A stretch of DNA of 7,066 bases. Origin: JBFXDW01 sp050180745 (lineage in GTDB: Bacteria > Pseudomonadota > Alphaproteobacteria > UBA9219). Under the pieces are notes generated by a model. That model saw only the letters and a list, made by a program, of their open reading frames with translations. It ran no database searches and had not been told where the DNA came from. Positions within the stretch are counted from its first letter, which is position 1. The number at the start of each line of letters is the position of its first letter. The translations under genes and the position numbers were made by a program. The stretch is from NCBI GenBank assembly GCA_050180745.1, contig JBFXDW010000090.1, positions 1 to 7,066 of the forward strand, written 5' to 3'. This document shows, piece by piece, positions 1 to 4,696 of this stretch.

Positions 1-2
1 TG

Positions 3-110
3 GGGGTAAATCTTCTACCTTCGCTCATGGACGATCTCCTTGCTTTTACACAAAGGAATCGTCCACCTAAATCCTTAATTTTTGATTCACGTGACGTGAT
101 TTTAGGATGA
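3..110 (+). CDS. 3' end of an unrecognised gene (partial)
   Basis: This frame is open from the window edge for 35 codons and stops at a TGA at 108-110. The peptide, with stretches such as LLPSLMDDLLAF and PPKSLIFDSRDVILG, has the mixed hydrophobic and charged composition of a real protein end. It is the longest of the three + strand frames here. I do not recognise the family. It lies 26 bases before the PIG-L deacetylase on the same strand, so the two could be co-transcribed. With so few codons a chance open frame cannot be excluded. Confidence 0.35.
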   Translation, partial: GVNLLPSLMDDLLAFTQRNRPPKSLIFDSRDVILG

Positions 111-136
111 TTTATTCAACAAGGCCGGACTAAGCT

Positions 137-991
137 ATGAATTACTTAGATTTCGTTGATAGGATAACTCAACTCAACAGTGAGGCTGTAAAAATAGATT
201 TGCCGCACACAGAAAAAAAAGCGCCAGAGATTCAACCAAGCAAAAAGAACGTTCTTATCTTTTCTCCTCACCCTGATGATGAATCAATAACGGGGGCGCT
301 AGCCTTACGGCTACGCAAGGAGACACAGCATCAGATTATCAATATCCCTGTTACACTAGGAAGCGATCTGAAGAGAAGAAACGAACGACGCCAAGAACTC
401 GAAGCAGCCTGTGCCGTTCTTGGGTTTTCAATTCATGATCTGCTTGACTCTGGCCTTAATAAAATCAGCCCCGACTCCCAAAACATCAATCCACAAAAAT
501 GGAATGATGATGTAGAAATTATTTGTGATGTCATCAAACAGTTTGATCCTGTCGGCATTATTTTTCCGCATGCTGAAGATCTTCATCCTACGCATATAGG
601 AACGAACCGCCTCGTCTTTGATGCTTTGGCTGGAATTGTACAAACAAAGCCTATCATGTTGTTCGAAAGCGAATACTGGCATCCTATGCAAACACCAAAC
701 TTACTTCTGGAAAGTTCTAATCAAGACGTAGCCCTCTTGATTGAAGCCATTGCCTGCCATCATGGTGAAGTCAACAGAACCCCCTATCATCTTACACAGC
801 CCTCTTGGATGGCCGAAAACGTAAGACGCGGCTCAGAAATAATGGGAACATTTGGAAGCAACGCAGTAACTTTTCAGTTTGCTACGCTTTACAGAAAAAG
901 CTCGTGGTACAATGGACAATCTCATAAAGCTACAAAGCCCCTCATAGTCGAACAAAACCACGAGGATCTAGCAAAACTATTTGACATGTAG
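137..991 (+). CDS. PIG-L / LmbE-type zinc-dependent N-acetyl sugar deacetylase
   Basis: The 284-aa product carries the PIG-L/LmbE signature SPHPDDE at residues 43-49. In this family the first Asp (D47) is the catalytic base, and His45 and Asp48 bind the metal. The second metal-site motif, HPTHIGTN, is at 150-157, with His153 as the third ligand. The preceding IIFPHAEDLHP matches the usual strand before it. Known members are cytoplasmic and remove acetyl groups from N-acetylglucosamine-type sugars in glycolipids, mycothiol/bacillithiol-type thiols or secondary metabolites; the substrate here cannot be read. No signal peptide or membrane segment is seen. Residues 1-36 form a leader before the domain, longer than in many relatives. 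The ATG at 137 has only a weak AAGG 12 bases upstream, so translation may depend on the gene before it. Length and motifs look intact. Its downstream neighbours are IS debris, so any original operon partner is lost. Confidence 0.88.
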   Translation: MNYLDFVDRITQLNSEAVKIDLPHTEKKAPEIQPSKKNVLIFSPHPDDESITGALALRLRKETQHQIINIPVTLGSDLKRRNERRQELEAACAVLGFSIHDLLDSGLNKISPDSQNINPQKWNDDVEIICDVIKQFDPVGIIFPHAEDLHPTHIGTNRLVFDALAGIVQTKPIMLFESEYWHPMQTPNLLLESSNQDVALLIEAIACHHGEVNRTPYHLTQPSWMAENVRRGSEIMGTFGSNAVTFQFATLYRKSSWYNGQSHKATKPLIVEQNHEDLAKLFDM

Positions 992-1072
992 AAAGAGAGC
1001 TAGAGCGTGTCGTCAAAATCAAGCAAAGAATGCGGTGACCCCTGTTTGTGAGACAGTTTTTGGATAAATTAA

Positions 1073-1231
1073 GGTGGAAAGCAGCCCTGTTGGTTATTGG
1101 ACTGGACACGGGACGATTTGGCCTTAGCCTCCTGCGTGTCTCCCAAAACAGTTGCTCGATTTGAGAAAGGCGAAAAGATTTCTTTGGCACGATTGATAGA
1201 AATTCGCAGAAGCCTTGAAAAAGAAGGATGA
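1073..1231 (+). pseudogene. XRE-family helix-turn-helix fragment
   Basis: This stop-to-stop frame encodes LLDWTRDDLALASCVSPKTV followed by ARFEKGEKISLARLIEIRRS. That is the core of a Cro/C1-type (XRE) DNA-binding domain: helix 2, turn, recognition helix, then the 'FEKG' and 'L..I...LE' segments. There is no sensible start codon before the domain; a TAA stands at 1070-1072, and the residues before LLDWT look out of frame compared with relatives (ARALL is expected). The frame ends in LEKEG and a TGA at 1229-1231, three bases before the left end of the IS3 remnant. It is therefore probably a regulator cut by that insertion and also damaged at its 5' side. It could be the tail of a small phage-type repressor. 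I judge it non-functional. Confidence 0.6.
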
Positions 1232-1233
1232 GC

Positions 1234-1857
1234 TGCCCCCCAAAAACTAGACCAGTGATATAAGGTCCCTAAACGAGTACGGAAAGGGAACGGAAATGAC
1301 TGGGATACGGAAGAAACACACGAAAGAAACAAAACTGAAGGTTGTTCTGGCGGCGCTGGCCGGGGACACGCCGATCTCGCAGATCGCGCAGGATCACAGC
1401 GTGCATCCGGCGCAGATCAAGGAGTGGAAAAGCCAGGCGTTGGAGGCGATGGGCGAGCGGTTTTGACAGAAGCGCGGGCGCAAGGGGGCGGAGGAAAAGC
1501 CGGAAGCCAAGCTGTACGAAGAGATCGGGAGGCTGAAAATGGATCTGGATTTTTTGTCCGGCAAGCTAGGGCGCTAAGCCAGAAAGAGCGCCTCGGCATG
1601 GTCGAGAGAAACGATCCGGACACGAGCGTTCGGCGGCAATGCGCGTTGCTGTCGCTGAACCGGTCGAGCGTGTATTACGACCCACGCCCGATGAACGATT
1701 TGAACGAGCGTCTGATGCGGCGGCTGGACGAGCTTTACACGGCGCATCCGTTTTTGGGCTATCGCAAGCTGACGAAGCTTTTGCAACGTGAGGGGCATGG
1801 CGTGAACCGCAAGCGCGTGCGGCAGCTCATGCGCTTGCTCGGTTTGCAAGCAATCTA
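1234..1857 (+). mobile_element. IS3-family insertion sequence remnant (left part)
   Basis: The element begins with an IS3-type left end, TGCCCCCCAAAAACTAGACC, at 1234-1253. It continues through a damaged orfA and the first part of orfB and stops abruptly at 1855-1857, where IS630-type sequence on the opposite strand takes over. The DDE catalytic half and the right inverted repeat are missing, so it cannot move by itself. It is visibly richer in G+C than the genes around it. The exact left boundary rests on resemblance to IS3-family ends and not on a matching right end. Confidence 0.75.
1296..1577 (+). pseudogene. IS3-family transposase OrfA, interrupted by TGA
   Basis: From the ATG at 1296 the frame reads MTGIRKKHTKETKLKVVLAA, then a segment with ISQIAQDHSVHPAQIKEWK. 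This is the HTH DNA-binding domain of IS3 OrfA. Codon 57 is a TGA (1464-1466). Beyond it the same frame continues for 37 codons with KPEAKLYEEIGRLKMDLDFL, the usual OrfA leucine-zipper end, to a TAA at 1575-1577. Total length (94 codons) is normal for OrfA. The TGA therefore looks like a point nonsense mutation in an otherwise intact gene. Downstream orfB lies in the -1 frame relative to orfA, as expected for programmed frameshifting in this family. Confidence 0.8.
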
Positions 1858-1858
1858 A
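1598..1858 (+). pseudogene. IS3-family transposase OrfB, N-terminal fragment
   Basis: The frame includes MVERNDPDTSVRRQCALLSL and then DELYTAHPFLGYRKLTKLL and VNRKRVRQLMRLLGLQAI. These are the N-terminal zinc-finger-like/HTH_21 region that precedes the rve integrase core in IS3 OrfB. In relatives the next residues after LQAI are typically Y-P-K; here the sequence breaks after Ile and meets a TAA created at the junction with the IS630 fragment. About 86 codons remain of an expected 270-290, and none of the DDE residues is left. The ATG at 1598 is my choice of start; in the intact element OrfB may be made mainly as an OrfAB frameshift product. Confidence 0.78.
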
Positions 1859-2110
1859 GCGGCACGCACGGCCTTCATGGCCAAACCCCGCCAGCCCTTC
1901 GATCCCGTCTTGTTCATACAGCCGATACCATGTCCGAACCGTGTCGTCGTCGATGAACAAAAGCGCGGCGACTTTTTCGCAGCTCATACCTTTATCCAGC
2001 AAAACCAGCGCATTTGCCCGCCGCCCGAGCCGATGCTCGACCGAGCCATCACGAGCCAGTTCGATCAAATCCTGCCGACTTTCGGCATCAAGGAATCCCG
2101 CGCAAATCAT
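1856..2110 (-). pseudogene. IS630-family transposase, N-terminal fragment (85 codons)
   Basis: Reading leftwards from the ATG at 2110, the product starts MICAGFLDAESRQDLIELA and continues with HRLGRRANALVLLDKGMSC, TVRTWYRLYEQDGIEGLAGF and GHEGRACRL. This is the HTH/'linker' part that opens IS630-type (Tc1/mariner-like) transposases: a helix-turn-helix at about residues 32-65, followed by the conserved W..Y...G..GL segment. An intact protein would have roughly 340 residues with a DDE/D core, all missing here. The frame runs on past 1856 into antisense IS3 sequence, which gives the meaningless tail of a longer open frame. The fragment cannot be active. Confidence 0.78.
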
Positions 2111-2120
2111 CTTCCCACAA

Positions 2121-2137
2121 GAATCCTTCTCGGATTC
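2121..2137 (-). promoter_or_regulatory. Hairpin in the IS630 transposase leader
   Basis: GAATCC at 2121-2126 and GGATTC at 2132-2137 form a perfect 6-bp stem with a 5-base loop, 11 bases before the transposase ATG. On the transcribed strand the loop and 3' arm contain AGAAGGA, the only good ribosome-site match. The hairpin could therefore limit translation. This is inferred from sequence alone. Confidence 0.3.
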
Positions 2138-2281
2138 CGCGTCAAGCTCTTTTTCGGGTTCTCTGGGAGTCAGGGTATAGAATATTTTCTCGTAATTAAA
2201 ATTTGGTTTTTATCATGTCTAGCAAATAAGGGTTACAAATATATTGTCGCTAAAATTTATCTTTGTCGCTCCGACCTTTAA

Positions 2282-2500
2282 CTAGAGACTATATCCCTTT
2301 GGGCAATGTTTTCTATAACCGCCCTTTTTATTAATTGCCTCAGCTTCTTCTTTAGTCAAAGGCGAGGGATCGGTGCAGCAATAAATACTTGGAGCGCAAA
2401 GCTCTCCGCAATAAATACAATCACCCTCTTGAAGTTCTATAATCTTCTTCTGGTTTGGCATCGTTACCATTTGTGCGTCTTTTTTGCTTGCATTAGGCAT
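2282..2500 (-). CDS. Small cysteine-rich protein (72 aa), unknown function
   Basis: I do not recognise the family. The product has a basic, Lys/Gln-rich N-terminus, then a compact Cys cluster: CIYCGELC, CC six residues on, and a final HC near the end. The spacing suggests bound zinc or another metal, or disulfides. There is no signal peptide or membrane segment, so a cytoplasmic metal site is more likely. The start is decided by the ribosome site: AGGAG (2507-2511) directly touches an upstream ATG at 2506 but stands six bases before the ATG at 2500, so the second Met is preferred; the longer form would have 74 residues. It follows the Mur ligase stop by 14 bases on the same strand and is surely co-transcribed with it. 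The ligase itself has a Cys-rich tail, so the two may share a metal or partner. Confidence 0.6.
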   Translation of the reverse strand: MPNASKKDAQMVTMPNQKKIIELQEGDCIYCGELCAPSIYCCTDPSPLTKEEAEAINKKGGYRKHCPKGYSL

Positions 2501-2506
2501 GTTCAT

Positions 2507-2511
2507 CTCCT
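2507..2511 (-). promoter_or_regulatory. Ribosome binding site of the Cys-rich small gene
   Basis: AGGAG on the - strand lies six bases before the ATG at 2500 and zero bases before the ATG at 2506. This spacing makes the inner ATG the likely start. Confidence 0.55.
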
Positions 2512-2514
2512 ATT

Positions 2515-3963
2515 TCATGGGTTAAAGGTTGGGCATTCAGAACAATGTATGTACTTGCTACATGAAACTTTTAGGCAAGCACTCTTTTTGCCATTCATAA
2601 ATAAGGCTATGCGTTCTAAATGGGAAAATCTTGACCCCTTTACAAAGATCCCCGTGTTATCAGGAATTTCTTTTTGTGAAAGAGCATTGACTGCTTCATC
2701 CCATTTTTCAACTACCGTCAAATTTTTTGTGTCAAAGTCAGTGATAGTTGCTGCTTCTTTCCAAAATTCTCCTGTTTCTCCTATAGCAATGACATCTCCA
2801 TTCATGGCTTTTACAGAGTTCAGGATTTCTACATAAGAGTCGAGAAGATGATCTCCCACTTCTCTGATATCACCAAGAACGAAAATTCCATGTTCTCCAG
2901 TGTCTTTTATCAGGTTAATTCCATTTAATACTGATGCAACACTGGCGTTATATGAATCATCAATTATTCGCCCATGTTTGAATTTTGATATTTTGAGACG
3001 ACTTTCTGGGTGAAGATCTTTTAACGTGGCGGTAATCTTTTTTAAATCTAGTCCAGCGGCAATCCCAACAGAGATAGAGGCCAAGCAAGCATAAAGGGTT
3101 CCTTGATCGCTTGGAGCAATAAGAGCGTTTACTTTGCCTTTGGGAGTGTCAATTTCAAGCTGCTGTCCTTCTTCCTTAATTTCCTTTTTTAGCAGTTTGA
3201 TGTTGGCGTCACTATTTGAGCCAAACCAGAGAACATTTTTATTGTTCGATGCAAGTTCCTTTTTGAGTGATAAAAGAAAACTGTCGTCTGCGTTCAAGAC
3301 TGCGATTCCGTCTGAGGGTAGTCCATCAAATATTTTAGCTTTTTCCTTCAGGATTGTTTCAACTGTGCCAAACCTTCCAACATGCGCCATGCCAATATTT
3401 GTGATAACTGCAATATCTGGCAATACTGTTGACACTAACCATTCCATTTCTCCTGGTGTGTTAATTCCAACTTCAATGCAAGCATACTGCGTTTCTTTAT
3501 CAATTTTTGCCAAAGTTAAAGGAATGCCAAATTCATTGTTATAACTTTTTTGACTGGAAACAGTCTTAGCGATTTTAGAAAACATTTCTCCAATATAATT
3601 CTTCGTTGTCGTTTTCCCAACACTCCCCGTTACAGCAATAGTAAGCGGATTGTAATGTTGTCGAATTTTTCGTGCCAACGCATGAAGTGTAAGAAGAGAA
3701 TTTGAGACATGAAGCAACCTTGGATCTTGTATATCAGAAAAACCCTCTTCAACCACAGCTACAGACGCCCCCTTTGTGAGCGCATCTGAAACGAAAGCAT
3801 GCCCGTCTAAATTTTTTCCTTTTACAGCAAAAAATATTTGATTTTCTTTAAGCGATCTAGAATCTATGCTTATTCCTTCAAAAGGCCGTTCGAGATTAGA
3901 TGAAACGCCTTCGGCTTTAGGGTCGTTTTCATCATTATCTAGAAGATATCCTTGAGTAATCAT
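2515..3963 (-). CDS. murF-like: MurF-type Mur ligase (UDP-MurNAc-tripeptide:D-Ala-D-Ala ligase family) with Cys-rich tail
   Basis: The 482-aa product shows the whole MurF plan. An N-terminal substrate domain has GISIDSRSLKENQIFFAVKG at 30-49. The ATP-binding P-loop is TGSVGKTTTK (112-121). The central domain has YNNEFGIPLTL (141-151), EVGINTPGEM (164-173) and ITNIGMAHVGRFGT (187-200). The C-terminal domain has DDSYNAS (335-341), VLGDIREVG (362-370) and VKGSRFSHLE (441-450). MurF adds D-Ala-D-Ala to UDP-MurNAc-tripeptide in the cytoplasm. The gene stands outside any visible division/cell-wall cluster, so it may be a paralog that ligates another peptide or amino acid. About 23 extra residues follow the normal end and contain Cys463, 468, 474 and 477 (CLKVSC, then HCSEC), which could bind metal. 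AAGGA at 3970-3974, six bases before the ATG, supports the start. The frame is intact with no missing motif. Confidence 0.88.
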   Translation of the reverse strand: MITQGYLLDNDENDPKAEGVSSNLERPFEGISIDSRSLKENQIFFAVKGKNLDGHAFVSDALTKGASVAVVEEGFSDIQDPRLLHVSNSLLTLHALARKIRQHYNPLTIAVTGSVGKTTTKNYIGEMFSKIAKTVSSQKSYNNEFGIPLTLAKIDKETQYACIEVGINTPGEMEWLVSTVLPDIAVITNIGMAHVGRFGTVETILKEKAKIFDGLPSDGIAVLNADDSFLLSLKKELASNNKNVLWFGSNSDANIKLLKKEIKEEGQQLEIDTPKGKVNALIAPSDQGTLYACLASISVGIAAGLDLKKITATLKDLHPESRLKISKFKHGRIIDDSYNASVASVLNGINLIKDTGEHGIFVLGDIREVGDHLLDSYVEILNSVKAMNGDVIAIGETGEFWKEAATITDFDTKNLTVVEKWDEAVNALSQKEIPDNTGIFVKGSRFSHLERIALFMNGKKSACLKVSCSKYIHCSECPTFNP

Positions 3964-3969
3964 TTCATG

Positions 3970-3974
3970 TCCTT
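3970..3974 (-). promoter_or_regulatory. Ribosome binding site of the Mur ligase
   Basis: AAGGA on the - strand, six bases before the ATG at 3963. A second ATG two codons earlier in another frame reads ATG-AAA-TGA and leads nowhere. Confidence 0.6.
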
Positions 3975-3981
3975 ATTGTAT

Positions 3982-4068
3982 GTTAGCCTCATTCCTAGAC
4001 TAGGCATCTAATCCTTCTTTTGCAAGCGGATTCTCTATGTTTTTTAACAGGTTAGCCTTGTTTCTTGA
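3982..4068. repeat. Imperfect 18-bp direct repeats before the Mur ligase
   Basis: GTTAGCCT occurs at 3982-3989 and 4051-4058, and the likeness extends to 18 bases (14 identical) in each copy, 69 bases apart. Between them an 11-base palindrome, CCTAGACTAGG, sits at 3994-4004. The pair lies in the leader of the Mur ligase gene and could be operator half-sites, or simply the trace of a local duplication. Confidence 0.35.
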
Positions 4069-4115
4069 TAATTAGGTATTTCATATACGCTATATGTATA
4101 TTTTGGTTTTTTCAT
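4044..4115 (-). CDS. 23-codon ORF overlapping the preceding gene (uncertain)
   Basis: The ATG at 4115 overlaps the stop of the 107-aa gene as ATGA, and a GAGG stands eight bases before it. The peptide begins MKKPKYTYSVYEIPNYQETR and stops at TAA (4044-4046). Stop-start overlap with a ribosome site is the normal sign of translational coupling, so it may be a real leader or micro-protein, or the 5' end of a larger gene since lost. The peptide is too short to assign. Chance occurrence is quite possible. Confidence 0.3.
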   Translation of the reverse strand: MKKPKYTYSVYEIPNYQETRLTC

Positions 4116-4435
4116 ATCAGTGACCTCAAATTGTACGTTTCTTTTCCACACTGCGTTTCTTCATCATGTTCAATGCGCACTTCTTCGCGCCAAAGAACAT
4201 GTTTTGCGTCCTCTAAAAGGTCTTTGATAATCTTGTTTCGATAACCGGACTGCATAAGAAAGTTTCTTTCCTCAACGAGGCGGTGACGGGTTTTTTCGTC
4301 TTCTTTGATCTGGGCTTCGCCATCCATGCGCGCTGTTAAAATGACCGTTGGGATTTCGTTTCCACTGCGGTCTTTCGGGTTGCCCAGTCGTGTGTCAAAG
4401 GGATCAATCTTTTTCGTCTTTCGCGCAGTGTTCAT
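4112..4435 (-). CDS. Hypothetical 107-aa protein
   Basis: I do not recognise this protein. It is soluble and highly charged, with no signal peptide or membrane segment. A basic N-terminus (ARKTKKIDPFDTRLGNPKDR) leads into a short hydrophobic strand IPTVILTARM at 28-37. A strongly Glu/Lys/Arg-rich stretch at about 42-95 is likely helical and could be a coiled coil (IKEDEKTRHRLVEERNFLM, IIKDLLEDAKHVLWREEVRI). GGGGG five bases before the ATG at 4435 is a possible ribosome site. It precedes the 23-codon ORF and the Mur ligase on the same strand, about 150 bases from the latter. Co-transcription is possible, but a separate promoter for the ligase is equally likely. Confidence 0.5.
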   Translation of the reverse strand: MNTARKTKKIDPFDTRLGNPKDRSGNEIPTVILTARMDGEAQIKEDEKTRHRLVEERNFLMQSGYRNKIIKDLLEDAKHVLWREEVRIEHDEETQCGKETYNLRSLI

Positions 4436-4523
4436 TGCAGCCCCCGTTTAGCGTTAGAGGCCCATATTGCAAGCAAAACGTTAAATACGGCTCTTGGTGT
4501 ATTTTTGCGATCTCACAAGGTCA

Positions 4524-4538
4524 CGGCTGGTATAGCCG
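4524..4538. other. Short stem-loop
   Basis: CGGCT and AGCCG flank a five-base loop. It lies in the gene-poor gap 4436-4549 between the 107-aa gene and the + strand remnants; no T-run follows, so it is not a clear terminator. I see nothing else in that gap. Confidence 0.2.
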
Positions 4539-4549
4539 ATCCAATATAA

Positions 4550-4696
4550 ATTGATCATTTATACCGCCGAGATTTTTTGCCATGGCAAGGCAAAGGTCGC
4601 AGGTCATATAGACATATTGCCAAGACCTTTAACGATGCCACGGCGAAAAAGATCAAGGTAGAATATGTCAACATGAAACGAAGAGGCTCAAGATGA
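4550..4696 (+). pseudogene. 3' remnant of an unknown gene, coupled to the next by ATGA
   Basis: This frame is open for 48 codons after a TAA at 4547-4549. It encodes a very basic peptide (PWQGKGRRSYRHIAKTFNDA, then KKIKVEYVNMKRRGSR) that looks like the end of a nucleic-acid-binding protein. No start codon with a ribosome site is seen, so the 5' part is probably lost. Its TGA at 4694-4696 overlaps the ATG of the next frame as ATGA, which is why I take it as a real former gene on the + strand and not a shadow of the - strand. The family is not recognised. Given its neighbour it may come from a recombinase-carrying element. Confidence 0.35.

Larger units (their letters stand above)
1856..2178 (-). 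mobile_element. IS630-family insertion sequence remnant (5' end)
   Basis: It holds the start of an IS630-type transposase and its leader, reading leftwards, cut at 1856 by the IS3 remnant. The outer boundary near 2178 is an estimate: base composition changes to AT-rich after the GGGAGTCAGGGTA stretch, and a TA, the usual IS630 target, follows. No inverted-repeat partner is left to confirm it. Confidence 0.5.

Noticed and set aside
87..94. Palindrome TCACGTGA before the deacetylase
   Set aside because: It lies inside the probable coding frame that ends at 110, and one 8-base palindrome is expected by chance.
1464..1466. TGA read as a sense codon (recoded genome)
   Set aside because: The Mur ligase, the 107-aa gene and the XRE fragment end at TGA in the right place, so TGA works as stop here.
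1877..2281. 134-codon + strand frame
   Set aside because: It is antisense to the IS630 transposase fragment and then runs into AT-rich sequence without a pattern.
2306..2836. Long + strand open frame of 176 codons
   Set aside because: It lies antisense to the Cys-rich gene and the end of the Mur ligase, whose motifs are unmistakable. It has no protein-like pattern of its own.
3134..3544. 136-codon + strand frame inside the Mur ligase
   Set aside because: Antisense shadow of a gene with complete conserved motifs.
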